A stretch of 64,000 nt of DNA from Rhizaria sp. SCN 62-66 (taxonomy: Eukaryota > Rhizaria, unplaced), in contig MEDY01000040.1 in NCBI GenBank assembly GCA_001724265.1, forward strand, positions 52,898 to 116,897. Direction: 5' to 3'. Position 1 is the stretch's first letter. Each line of letters begins with the position of its first letter. The position numbers were made by a program, and so were the translations under genes. The notes under the pieces are model-generated. The model searched no databases. It saw only the letters and a program-made list of their open reading frames with translations, and was not told where the DNA came from. Below are positions 46,901 to 60,700 of the stretch, one piece after another.

Positions 46901-48617
46901 CGCGCGTGACGTCTCACTAATTCAACTCTATTGATATTTATCGCTTTCTCTTCGACTAATTATAGCATTTATGACTGCAGCCAGCACCCAATCGCAGCAC
47001 CTTTCGTGTCCCTACTGTCCTCCCTGCTGCTGCTCCCTGTGCAGGCGCTCACAGTCGCTCTCATCGCCGCAACCACACTTGTCCTCGCCCTCGACAGCCT
47101 CGCTCTCGCGATCGTCGCAGCTCTGACCGGCGCGCTGTCCGTCGCGCTCTCGTTGCTGTCGTCGCTGTCGAGCGCGCCCCTGCTGCTCGGCGCCACCTGC
47201 GGCGCGACCGTGATCACGCACTCCGCCGCCGCCGCCGCCGCCGCGGTCGCGGCGACTCTGAGCGCTCCGATGCCGCTGCTGCACCCGAGCCCCTTCGCCG
47301 CGCTGGCGTCCGTGCTCGCCGCCGCGGGCGCCGCCGCGGCCGAGGTGCCCGGGCTTGCCAGAGCCGCGGCGGCGGCGCTGGTGACGGCGCCCCCGAACCA
47401 AATCTCCATGCTGCTGCTGCACTACCTGCTCACGCTGCTTGCAGTTGCACCGAGCGTTGCGTTGGCGGCCGTGGCTGTTGCCGCGCGGCTGGTGCCAGTG
47501 CTGCTCGCGGTGGCGCTGCGCCTGGCGTCGCTGCCAGCCGCGGTAGCGCTGCTCGTCATGGCCGCCAACAAGCTGCTGCAGGCAGTCGTCGCGGGCGCGG
47601 AGCTCAAGAGAATGCAGTGGCGGGTGCGCAAAAACGCGCGCGCGTATTCTGCACAAAACGGTAGCAGCGGCATTGTTTATAGCATTAGTAACACGAACAG
47701 TGCCAATGCTGACCCTGTGGCGGCCAATGGGCAAGAGCAAGGACCGAGAAAGGGCCGTGCGTTCGAGCTTGTCGCTCTCGATCAACAGGTACGAGTACTC
47801 TTTGCATGATATATCGCATAGAGACAACTTTTATTATAAAATAATACCGTTATTATGTTATTGCTAATTATTTTTTTTGACTTACCTCCTCCTTCTGCTG
47901 TGTTCTTTGTATTGTTATAGGTCGTTCGCCGCACCGCCTCTGCGGCCGCTGTCCAAGAGACCAGGGGCGCATTGCTCGCGCTCTCAGTCATCGCCGCTGC
48001 TGCAGGCCCACTCTCGCTAGTGCAGTTGGCTCGTGGCGTGGCACACAAGCTGCGCCGCCGCTTCAGTACGTCCTTACCCACGGACGCTTTTTTTTGTTGT
48101 TGAAATAATGGACTAAGTGACTTTAAATTGCCGAGTTTTTTTTTTTTCTTCTCTGGGTTTTGCATCATCTCATCGACTATTCTTTGTATTTGTTTTTTAT
48201 TGCGTAGATTATCCGGTCAGCTTCGATATTCGTCACGCCTTGTCGACCCTGTTGGGTGTCCGTGCGATCGCCCTCGATGAGACTCCCGCCGCCGCAGTCG
48301 AAACCGCCGCGAATGGCCCCGACGTTGCTGCAACTGGCCGCAACGCGGGCGGTGCGTCATTAGCGCGCGGCCGCACTGCACAGTTGAGCCTCGACGATAT
48401 TCCTGGTCTCAAACCCTCCCGGCCCAATGGCAGCGCGAATGGCGATGATCAGGGTCCCAACGGGAGCCGGAGTGATAGCAAGAACAAGAACACTGCTGCT
48501 GGCGCTGGTGAGTCGGATGTAGCTGGCTCGAGGGTTGTGGTCACTGCACTGCCACTCGCGAGTGTTGTGCACGAGTTGGAGCAGCAGCTCAAGGCTGTCG
48601 GGCTTATCGACGGATAA
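34961..48617 (+). CDS. Giant multi-pass membrane protein, unrecognised, with an in-frame TAG
   Basis: Exons 34961-46812, 46966-47788, 47921-48065 and 48208-48617 (TAA); phases 2, 0, 1; 4,410 codons. Frame continuity across three introns (donors GTACGTGCT, GTACGAGTA, GTACGTCCT) supports one gene. TAG at codon 1722 (40124-40126) is the only interruption in exon 1; no ATG follows it for about 45 codons. Residues 1-1720 are hydrophilic and Ser/Ala/Asn/Gln-rich with short ordered islands (such as EEWIVEWLGAKKIATHALYF). Hydrophobic segments lie near 1769-1810, 2102-2155, 2404-2447 and 3914-3951, then several in exons 2 and 3 (about 3960-4160 and 4240-4265), so probably 8-12 membrane passes. Acidic, His-rich and polyQ linkers separate them. 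I recognise no domain. Two adjacent genes split at the TAG is the main alternative. Confidence 0.7.
35541..35600 (+). repeat. 30-bp tandem duplication in coding sequence
   Basis: Two adjacent 30-nt units beginning ATTGCCCGGGCAGT, identical at 26 of 30 positions, in frame in the giant gene. Each encodes a ten-residue repeat containing NCPGS. Confidence 0.85.
40124..40126 (+). other. In-frame TAG within the giant gene
   Basis: Context ACG TAG TAC. Same frame is open for 1,721 codons before and over 2,200 after. The flanks are GC-rich coding sequence with no intergenic character. A GTAG...CAG mini-intron (31 nt) would shift the frame. Confidence 0.8.
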
Positions 48618-48921
48618 GCATCGTCGCGTCGCACAAGTTTTTATTGGCACATCATATTTTATATAGATTTTTAAAAACAGCATATGAACATCAGCGAGAA
48701 GTAAATTATACAAAAATTGAAGATTAATATGTCCAGAAAAAAATATTTTTTGTATCATTGCGATAATCCCCATAATCAGTACCTAAAGAACAGGCGTAAG
48801 AAGCGGCCATAACGTGGCATCTGAAATCATGCTTTACTTATAGCCACCACTTGCTAGCAATCATGCAAATACAACGGTTTAGCCCGCGCAAAATCGCTGC
48901 AAGTGTTGTGTCACAGTCACT
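48618..48921. other. Intergenic, convergent 3' regions
   Basis: AT-rich gap between the giant gene (+) and katanin (-). Nothing else seen. Confidence 0.5.
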
Positions 48922-51143
<2,222 letters not shown>

Positions 51144-51975
51144 CTCTGTTGAAGGCCAACCAAAAGGTCTGCGAGGGGGGCAGAATACGGTAGCAAGGGA
51201 AGAAAATAACAAAGGGCAAGAAATTAAGCATACTAAAAAAAACAGAAATCGAGCTGTATCTCACTTTGACGAATGAATTAAGATCAAACCAATGTTGTCA
51301 AATCCCCCAACCGTTGAAGGCCCGTTCAAAGCGGAGCAGCGACCAAGCCCACGGTCACCAGACCGACTCAGAAAGTAAGCCTGCTGTGTGAGTGCCTCGA
51401 GCCAACTTTCGAAGAGGATATGTGCATGCTATGTTGGTTGATTTAGTCAGAATGACACTGATACCTTGGTGAAAGGTGTTTTATTATATAAATGATAAAG
51501 TATATCCCTCCTCAGTTCTTTCTAGCGCCGGCCCGCGCATTGTGGGTTTCGCGTGTTGCTACCGCGCGTGTGTGTGGCCACACAATCTGCATCGCTCCCC
51601 GAGCGGTCATGTCCTGTCCTCCGCAGCTCCAATACGGACTTGGAACGCCTGGATAGCAACTTCAAGTATCCTACATCGCGCTCAGTTATTAAATCCTACC
51701 ATACTACGCTCTCTCATGTCCTATTCCATCTTTCTCGCTCGTGCTCTCCTTCTCTGGCCCTCTTCGTCATCACACGCGCGCGCCCGCCTCTGTCGCAGCA
51801 GCCGTTCACACTCTCCGTCCTTGTTTCTACACGAACACTCACGGCTTGCGCTAGACTTAGCTCGCCTACTTTTCGTCGTCCACCCTACCGCCGTCTCGCT
51901 CGACGTCTCGGCCCCAGCCCTCCACTCTCACCTCACACACCTCACGCTGAGCCGACAAACTGACTGCACGCACAC
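51144..51975. other. Intergenic, divergent promoter region
   Basis: Between katanin (-) and the RPEL+RCC1 gene (+). Pyrimidine-rich near 51700-51960 upstream of the plus-strand start. No gene recognised. Confidence 0.55.
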
Positions 51976-54948
51976 ATGTCTAACCATCTCCTGCGCTCCC
52001 CGCGCAGCAGCACCACCGCGGGCGCCACCTCCGCTACTTCCTCCGGCCGTGCGTCCCCGCTCCTGCCGCGCTCCCCCTCGGGCCACACTAGCAACAACGG
52101 CAACAACAGCACCAGCAACCCGGCCGCGTCGTCCGACGACGACACCTTCGACGAGGCCGCATTCGTCAAGGCGCGCGCCATCGAGCGCCTCCGCGAGGCC
52201 GCTGCGCTGCGCGTTGGCCGCGACGCCATAAGCTCGCTCGGTGCGGCGATCGCACACACCATCACCGCCCGCGCCGCCGCCGACCCCGCCGCCGCCGCCG
52301 CCGCCGCCTCGGTCGGCGCTACGACTTCCGCCTCTGCCGCCGCCGCCGCAGCCGTAGCGGGCTCGAACGCCGCCCTGGGCGCCGCGGACGCACATCGGCA
52401 GCGCGAGCTGGAGGAGGACTCGATCTTCAACCGCTCATCCCGCCTCTCGTCGCTGCTCGCTAAGCGGTCTACGCGCGAGCAGCTCTACTCGAACAACATC
52501 CTCCGCGGCGGCGCGGGCCGCGTGCCGGGCGCGCCCCCCGTGGCGGCGAGCCTCATCGCGTCCCAGGAGAGCCTGGTGCGCGAGCAGCGCCGCAACCGCC
52601 TGGCGTCGCTGCTGGCTTCCCGCTCCGACGCCGCTACGCTGGCCAGCGCGCGCATCCTGCTGACTCACGAGGAGGCTTACGCGACGCACGACTCGCACGT
52701 GCGCTCGCGCGCGTCGCTGGGCGCGCTGCTGGCGGAGCGGCCCTCGCGCGAGGCGTTGTATGCGAGGCAGCTTCTCAGCCCCGCCGCCGTGGACCTCGAG
52801 CTCGACCTCGCTGTCATGGCCGGACACACCGGCGCTGGTAACAACAACAACAACAGTTGCACGAGTGGTACTGCTGTTTCTGCTGCACCGGTGTCGGCTG
52901 CGGCCGCTGCTGCTGCTGCCGCCGCGTCCGCCGCCGCCGCCTCAGCCGCCTCGGCCATGTTTCAGCCCTCGATGCGCCTCGTACCCCTGAGCGAGAGTAG
53001 CAATGGCAACGGCGGTGTGGTGGGCGTATCGTGCGGGTGGGGCCACACGCTGCTGCAGCATGCGGACGGCTCCGTCACCGCGTTCGGCACCCCCGCCAAC
53101 GGCCGCCTGGGCTTATCCGGTGCCGAGGTGGACGCGGCGCTCGCTGCCTCCCTCGCTGCCGCCACCACCGCCGTCGACGCTACTGCCGCTGACACGGCTG
53201 CTGCTGGGATCGATAAAGAGACTATCGCCGCGATGGTGCGCGCCGCTGCCAATGACGTCATGGTGCCTGCTCCCGTCGGCGCCTTCTCCGCCTCCGCCTC
53301 TGCCGCTGCCTCTGCCTCTAGCGACGCCACCGCTGTGGTGGGGCCGGTCAAGTGCGTCGTCTCCGGCGACGCACACAGCGCGGCCATCAGCGCCAAGGAC
53401 GGCGCGCTCTACACCTGGGGCACGGGCGTGTGGGGGCGGCTCGGTCTCGGGCTCGCCGACCAGGCGGACACGGCCGCGCCCACCAAGGTCACCCTCCTCG
53501 TCCCACCCCCCTCTGCGGCCGCTGCCGGTGATGCATCCAAAGCCGCCGCTGCGGCCGCCTCTGCCTCTTCAGAGGACTTGCCGCCGCAGTGGGTCGAGTC
53601 CCCCGCCGTGTGCGTCTCAGCAGGCGCGGCACACACCCTCGTGCTGACGGCGTCTGGCCACGTGCTGGCGTTCGGCTGGAACAAGAACGGCCGCCTCGGC
53701 GTGTCCCCCGCCGACGTCACCGCCGCGGCACACGCGCGCGCGCTTCACGATGCCCTCGCCGCCGCCGTCGCCGAGTCCGCCGCCAGTGACGGCGGGCTCA
53801 TGTCACCCGGTTCCCCTGCCTCGGCCACCGCGGCGGCTATGGCGGGCGCCGTCGCCGCGGCGGCGCTGCAGCCCGCGTCCGCGCTGTCGATCACGATCCC
53901 TGTGGTCGTCGCCGCGCTGCCGCCTTCTCTCGCGCTTGTGGGCGTCGCCGCGGGCGAGGCCGCCAGCGCGGCCTGGGACGCCAACGGCAACGTCTGGCTC
54001 TGGGGCGCCGGGATGAAGCCGCTGACCTCGTCCACCGCAGTCGCGGACGCCGCCGCGCTCGCCGCCGCCGCCGCCGCCATCAAGCCCGCCGCCGCCGCCG
54101 CCGCCGCCCCGGCCGCAGCCCCCGTCGCTGTTGCTGCTGCTCCTGTTGCCGCTGCGACTGCGCAGTTGTCACCCACGCTGGGCAAGCGCAGCTCCGGCTC
54201 CCTGCGCCAGCTCGCCGCCGAGCGCGCCGCCGGCGGCCTCGGCGGCGGGCTCGGCGCGAGCCTCCACAGCGCCGCCGCCCCTGCGGCCTCCGGCGTCGCC
54301 GGCAGCGGCGGCGCCGGCGCTGGCAGCTTCGCCCGCTCTGGCACCGTGGGCGTGGGCAGTCAGGACGTGTTGGTGCCCGTGCGCGCCGCGGCGCTGGCCC
54401 GCTGGCGCGTGTCGGCGCTGTCGTTGGCGACCTACCACGGCGCCGCACTGACGCATGACGGCCGCGTCCTCACCTGGGGCAGTGACAAGGACGGCCAGCT
54501 CGCCCGCGCGCCCCAGGGCAACACCGCCGCGGGAACAGTCTTGAGTGCCGCAGTCACGAGTACGGGCTTCAACCCGCCCGCGGAAGTCTCGCTGGGCGAG
54601 GCGGCTGTTTACGCGGGCGACGCGGCGGCGAGTGTGCTGGCCAGCAAGTCCGCGACCGTGGTCGTCACTCGGCGCGGACAACTGCTTGCGGCGGGCAAGT
54701 CCGGCCGCGGCCTGCTGGGGCTCTCGGCCGCGCCGGGCTGCGGCGACCGCGTGTGCGCGCTCACGGCCGTGCCGCTGCCCGCCGACGCGGCGGCGCGGGG
54801 CCGCATTTGGCGCGCTGCGGCCGCCAGCTGGGGCCACATCGTCGGCTGCGATGATGAGGGCAGCGTGTACACGGCGGGCACGGCGGCGCAGGGCAAGCTC
54901 GGGTACTTCGTGCTCAACGCTAAAGCGGGCGGGGTGGTGGCCAACTGA
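51976..54948 (+). CDS. RPEL-repeat plus RCC1-repeat protein
   Basis: Single exon, 990 aa, ATG at 51976 to TGA. Three RPEL-like repeats lie near residues 154-270: SSLLAKRSTREQLYSNNIL, ASLLASRSDAATLASARIL and GALLAERPSREALYARQLL. They match the G-actin-binding RPEL pattern (L-x-x-R/P-x-x-x-E/Q-L-x-x-x-x-I-L) known from MRTF and Phactr; the first is very like the MRTF form. From about residue 345 come RCC1-type beta-propeller blades: SCGWGHTLLQHADGSVTAFG, SGDAHSAAISAKDGALYTWG, SAGAAHTLVLTASGHVLAFG, GNVWLWG, DGRVLTWGSDKDGQLAR and ASWGHIVGCDDEGSVYTAG. Ala/Ser-rich insertions separate several blades. RCC1 folds serve as Ran exchange factors or as scaffolds; which applies here is unknown. I know of no standard protein with this pairing. 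Confidence 0.88.
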   Translation: MSNHLLRSPRSSTTAGATSATSSGRASPLLPRSPSGHTSNNGNNSTSNPAASSDDDTFDEAAFVKARAIERLREAAALRVGRDAISSLGAAIAHTITARAAADPAAAAAAASVGATTSASAAAAAAVAGSNAALGAADAHRQRELEEDSIFNRSSRLSSLLAKRSTREQLYSNNILRGGAGRVPGAPPVAASLIASQESLVREQRRNRLASLLASRSDAATLASARILLTHEEAYATHDSHVRSRASLGALLAERPSREALYARQLLSPAAVDLELDLAVMAGHTGAGNNNNNSCTSGTAVSAAPVSAAAAAAAAAASAAAASAASAMFQPSMRLVPLSESSNGNGGVVGVSCGWGHTLLQHADGSVTAFGTPANGRLGLSGAEVDAALAASLAAATTAVDATAADTAAAGIDKETIAAMVRAAANDVMVPAPVGAFSASASAAASASSDATAVVGPVKCVVSGDAHSAAISAKDGALYTWGTGVWGRLGLGLADQADTAAPTKVTLLVPPPSAAAAGDASKAAAAAASASSEDLPPQWVESPAVCVSAGAAHTLVLTASGHVLAFGWNKNGRLGVSPADVTAAAHARALHDALAAAVAESAASDGGLMSPGSPASATAAAMAGAVAAAALQPASALSITIPVVVAALPPSLALVGVAAGEAASAAWDANGNVWLWGAGMKPLTSSTAVADAAALAAAAAAIKPAAAAAAAPAAAPVAVAAAPVAAATAQLSPTLGKRSSGSLRQLAAERAAGGLGGGLGASLHSAAAPAASGVAGSGGAGAGSFARSGTVGVGSQDVLVPVRAAALARWRVSALSLATYHGAALTHDGRVLTWGSDKDGQLARAPQGNTAAGTVLSAAVTSTGFNPPAEVSLGEAAVYAGDAAASVLASKSATVVVTRRGQLLAAGKSGRGLLGLSAAPGCGDRVCALTAVPLPADAAARGRIWRAAAASWGHIVGCDDEGSVYTAGTAAQGKLGYFVLNAKAGGVVAN

Positions 54949-57365
54949 GGCCGCCGCGCTACTGCGAGGGCGTCTGCAGAGCAGAGCAGAGTTACGTCGC
55001 ACTTTGTGTGAGAAGGATGGGTGTGTCCGTGTGATGGATGCGGCAGTGTGGTGTGAATCAAGAGTAAAGAGTAAGCTTAAAGAGTAATCGCGAGGAGTGC
55101 GTGCATGTGGGTGGGGAAATTAGAGAAAGTGCATGTTGATCCTCTTCTTCTGTATAGTTGTATGATGCGTTTCTTGTCTGGTTGGTGGTGTGTTTGGGTA
55201 AAGTGTATAACGATGACGATTGTATGTGTCATATGGATGACCTTCTTTTGTGTTTGGATTTTGTTGACTGATGAGAATTATGTTTGCTTTTAATAAGTGC
55301 GTGTTTTCTGTGTTTGATTGATGTCTATTGAGGGCATTTGCCGATGTATATATATACATGTGCACATGCACGCAAGCAAATACATTACTTCGCATGGTAA
55401 CAACCCGTATTACAGTCATACTAGTTGACGACGAAGTGCACATAATGTCGTTGATGCGGAGAATTACGGAACACACTAGTGTGTTGATGTGTAGCCTAAA
55501 GAGAAGTTGTATGCGTGTGGGTTGATATGAGAAGTTAGTTGTCTTGGTTATTGCATGGAGATACAAAAGGTGTACCACCGTGTCGTTGGGAATGCATAAT
55601 GCACTTAGTGATGAGGTGATTGATAGAGGACGTAGATGCGATGGGCAGTCAAAGGCCACGACTGGCCATCGCCTCTAGGAATCAGAGGGCAGCAATCACA
55701 GTTAAAATGAAGTGCATGTACAGCGCACACGAAGCGAAAATAGTTATAGAAATCAACAACGAGTAAGCATGTGTTAGCATTGCATGTAGTTACATTGCGT
55801 GTAAGTATACACACAAACGCCAACACAAGTGTCCTCGGTGAGACTAGGTCACGACTCATAAAAAATGAACAAAAGGATGGCGTACGTACAAGAAGTAGTA
55901 CGTGCGCAGAAATGAACAAAGTCGTCGATTTAGCATGCCAGAGAAAGTTGACGTGCGCAGAACGCGAAGCTGAGGAAAGACGGAGAAGACACAAAAGAAG
56001 CAAACACGATGTGACGAAGGCTTCTGATTGGCACGTACAAAAAAATGTAATAGTGATATTACTATTCACTCAATAGTAGTGTCAACAGTCAGGGAGAGCA
56101 CAAGGAGTAAGAGAGAGTGAAAACAAGTAGTTGATAAAATAACACAGGCCGTTGTACTGAATGAAATAATAGAGCGAAAATATCACATTCAAGGGGCACA
56201 TGCAGAAAGAAATGCAGCAAAGCAATACAGTCAGTAATATAAAGTCCGGGTTCCCTCCGAGGCGCGCGGAAATTAGAGAAGGCGGATATGAGATCAAAGA
56301 AAGCTCGAAAAATGAAGGCGATCTTTGTTAGTAAAGCAAGATGAATACGAATATTAACTATTAACTATTAACAATTAACTAACAAATTTACTAATTTCAT
56401 ATATCCTGCGTATAGAGCATACGATAGTACGAGGTACAGCTACTACAGTGAAGATCGGGACGGAAAGGGATGAGTACTCGTGAAAGAAAGGCAGCAAAGT
56501 CCATGCCGCGTGACTAAACGACAAACAAATCGCTTGAACAACACAAGAAAGATATACAGTATCGTGAATAAGATCGAATGAAAAATAGAAGAGAATCATC
56601 AATAAGACAAGAAAGTGTGAACGACACAATTGTTCGCGGCACAGCCGAGATGAGAAGAGAGACATGACTCTGACGGGATTGGCTGACTCGTAAGTGACGC
56701 AAATCCAAGAAATTGAGTGTCGACTAGATGTTCTCGGAAAAGTACGTCGCGTTGTGCGCGTTCTCTCACGCAACAGAAACTCTCATGAACAGGCATCGAT
56801 ATGAAAGCGCAAAAAGATACACCGTGATGAGCAGCGTTTGCTGGCTGTGATTGGCGACATTATATTATTGACGACGATCGAAGAGGAGACACAGAGACAG
56901 ACAAAAGAAAAAGAGAAACATAAGCAGCAAAATACGTAAGATGCAGCAAGTGCGAGTGCTATATATACGTAAGAATATTCAAGACAAAATACGACGATTG
57001 ATGACTCACTTCCAGAAAAAAAGCAAGCGAGTTCATCACCAAAACAGTGTTAATACTACTTACGTACATAAGATAAACGACAGAACGTAGAAACAAAAAA
57101 AGAAACACAGACAGAAGAAAGAAAACCACAGTTCAAAAACATTAAGTTGTGATGATGTGAGGGATACGACCCAAATCCTTCCGCAGTAGTATCATTTTGG
57201 ATGCGGATAGTAATAGATATGCGCGTAGAACAGTGAAAAATAGCACACGCGCCAAGCGAAGCGACAATCACGATGAGTTGGTAAACTAAAGAAAATGGAC
57301 ATTCGCAACTAAGGATAGATGTGTGTGCAGAATCAGTCGACAGTTGCTTGAGAATGACCAATAAG
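54949..57365. other. Long gene-poor stretch
   Basis: About 2.4 kb between convergent genes, AT-rich with purine-rich plus-strand sequence from 55850 to 57100. ORFs are short and lack the local codon style. I see no tRNA, rRNA or transposon signature; an unrecognised non-coding RNA cannot be excluded. Confidence 0.5.
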
Positions 57366-57649
57366 TTACGGCCAGTAATTCTTCCTCGCACTGTCGTCAT
57401 CACCGTTGGCACCGTTCGCGCCGTTGCCATTGCCGTTGCCGCGGTTACCGCGGTTGGCACCGTTGGCAACGTCATCGGTGGCGTCGGCAGCGGCGCCGTT
57501 AGGATTGACGTCGGGGTTGGGGGGGAGAGGCTGCAGACCGGCGAGCGGGTTCGTCACATGGTCGGAGTGCAGGAAGCGGTGATCGACCACGTAGCGCCTG
57601 CCGCCCGGGGCGTTGCCGAACTGGCACTGGAGGGCGGCGAGGTCTACTG

Positions 57650-57717
<68 letters not shown>

Positions 57718-60700
57718 GCCTTCTTTCCCCGGGGCTTGCCACCGGCACCGCCGCCACCGCCGCCGCCGTCGCCGTCGGGCGTCGAGGGCCACATGTGGCA
57801 CCAATACCAGCTCAGCATGTCGGCGAAGCGCGGGAAGAATAGCGCCCGCGAGCCCACCTCGCCGCCAGCGCAGTCGCTGCGACTGTCGGCCGGCATCAGC
57901 GTGAGCACCTCCGCATCGAGCGGACACCCCGTCCAGTCGATGCGGTACGTCAGGATGCGCATGGCCTTGACCACGCGCAGCCGCTCCTCAGCCGAGTGCG
58001 CCGCGAGGCCCGACGTGTGGCGCACAATGTCGTGCAGATACCCGCCGTGGCCGTCATCGCGGCACTCGTCGCACTGCTCGGCGGTGAGCGCCGCGGGCGC
58101 GGCCGGCGCGGCGGCCGCGGCGCGGCGGCCGCGGGAGTTGCTACGGCTCCCGGTGCGGCTGCGGTCGCGGCTGCCGCTGCGGCTGCGGACGGGGACCGGT
58201 GCCAGCAGCAGACCGCCGGAGCTCACGCTCGAGCTGCTCGAGCTGCTCGAGCTGCTCGAGCTGGCGCCCAGTCCAACGGTGCCGCCGGACGCGCGCTGGG
58301 GATAGGTGGCGTGAGCGTGGCCGGGCGCACCGTGGCCGCCGAGCGCGCCAGGGCCGCCGAACGCGTTATAGTCGTCGTGCACGCCATAGCCGCCGCGCTC
58401 GGCGTGGTCGAGCACGCGCTGGACAGCGCCTGCGTCCTGGGCCAGTGTGATCGCGAGGCTGCGCAGCCGGCGCGCGTCGCTGCCGTAGCCGCCGGGCCCA
58501 GGCGCAGAGTACTCAGCGTCGAGGTTGACGTGGAGAGCGTGCGCCGCGGAAGGGTAGCCGTCGCGGTCGCCGTGGACGACGCAGTGGCAGGCGGTACCGT
58601 TGCTGTTATTGTAAGGAGGCGGCACGCCGTAGTGATCGAGGCAGTGTTCGGTCAGGCTGGCCGCGGGCCCGTTGTAGCAGCCGTGGTCACGGCGCGCGGC
58701 GCTCTCGGAGCCCACCATGAGGCGCTCGGCGTGGCCGTTGATGTGGCACGTAAACCGGTCGTCGTGGGCGAGTATCGCTTCGGCGAACACGGCAAACTTC
58801 CACGGAATGCCGTTCAGCCAGAGTTCGTTATCGCCGGGAGTGATAGTCTTGGTCGAGGGGTGAAGCAGCCACGTGCGGAAGTGTTTGAAGTACTTCTCGA
58901 TGGACGACTTTTGCATACCCCCGGTGCCATCTTCAGCGTCATTGCCGTCATTGCCGTAGTCGTCGTCGCCGTTGTCGTTGCCGTTCGGCCGCGCCTTCCC
59001 CTTGGGCTTCGAAGCGGGGATATGGCGCAGTCGCGTCCGGGCTTGGATGACGCTGTTGGCTGCGTTCATGTTCGCATTCTGGATCGGACTCGCCTTCGGC
59101 GGGTTGGGCTTCCCGGCCGCCTGCGTCTGCGCCTGTGCCTGTGCATGCGACGGCGACGGCTACAGCTGCGGGCAGAAGCGAGTGTCGGTATGAAAGACCC
59201 AGAACCGGAGGTAATCCAGTTGCGCAGCCGTGTTGACCGGGGGGTCACGCCGGACAGCACTGGCGCACAAGGCTGCGTTGAGGAGCGGGAACATGGCGAA
59301 AACAGGGTCGGAGCTCAGGATGCCGCCGCCCCGGTTCCTCGCGCCGCTGTTGGTGGCATTAAGCAGGATCCGCGGCATCACACCGACGAAAATCGCTGCC
59401 AGCACATCAGACTTGTCCTTGGGCGGACGCCCGCGCTTGAGTTTGCCGATGCCTTCGCCCTCCCCTTCGTCCCCGCCTTCGTCCCAGCCCTCGCTCTTGC
59501 CCTTGCCCTCATCCTTGCCCTTACTATTGCCTTTGCCCTTCAAGCCGCCCTTCTGTTTGCTAGCTTTCGCCCCCGGTTGCGCTGCCGGCGCTGCTGCCGC
59601 AGCCGCTGCGCGGACCGCTAGAGCCGCAGAAAACAATGGCGGTGGCCCACTGACCAGCTCAGCCTGCGAGAGGAAGACTTCGCCCCCAGACCGGGAACCG
59701 CAGCCGCGTCCGAGCGCGTGGGCATGCGCGTGGGCGTGGGCGTGCGCGGCCACCTGGACGCGAGGACTTGGCCCAGGTAAGGGCAGCTGGGATGAGGGGT
59801 TAGCCGATAGGCTGATGGAATGCCCCAGTGAGACACCATGGGGGGCTGCGTAGGCTGTGGAGGCTTTGGAGAAGGCGAAAAGACGCCCAGCTTGATCATG
59901 GGTCTGCCCGGCAGGAATCTGTCCTGCAGCCGCAGCAGCAGCTGCTGCTGCAGCAGCAGCAGCAGCAGCAACAACAGCAGCAGCGCTGTGAATCTGAGCA
60001 TCGATGCCGGAGATTAGGCCGGAGACATGGGAAGCGTAAGGACCGGTGTTGTTATAAGTGCTGTTGAAACCCGTCGCAGCGGCAGCGTTGATAGCGATCG
60101 TGCTACTCGTACTGAAGTTGCTGATGTTGCTGCTCGTGCTGTTATTGTTGCTGAGCGGTGCAGTAAAGCCCTGGTGAGGGACTGTGTCATCGGGGACATG
60201 TAGGCCTGGAACAGGGCCAAGCTGACTACTGATGGTGTTGCTCTCACCGCATAGCTCAACAGCAGCAGCAGCAACATCAGCATATGTATATGCAGGAGCA
60301 GATGTCAACGCGGTGACAGAGCTAGAGCCTGTGTACGAGGAGGCGTACGACGGAGCGATCGGTGCCAGTCTCGCATTGCCGTGGTCCTGTGGGACAGCAC
60401 CATAGGGGTACTGCTACGCGTCACTCTGAGTGGCGCTACGGTTGATACCCCGCGCGATAGCGGCAGTGGCAGAGTTGTTATGGGGACTGCGGCCGCCGGC
60501 AAAGGCGCCGGCGAAGGCGGAGTCATCGGTGTAGGTGTAGTAGGCGTCGTAGTTATCGGCGGCGCCGCTGTTATTTTGGTAAGCTTTTGTGTTTAGATTT
60601 TTTGATTCTTGGTTATTTGTGGTGTAGTCGCTGTGACTGTTGTTGTATCCTATCGACGCCGCACTCGGCAGCGCCGTCGTCGGCTCCAGCGGTGAGGCAG

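Noticed and set aside
57996-59621. 541-codon plus-strand ORF antisense to the AT-hook gene
   Set aside because: GC-rich antisense shadow. The minus-strand frame has the ordered blocks, polyQ and AT-hook; the plus-strand frame is Arg/Ala/Val-rich without recognisable motifs.
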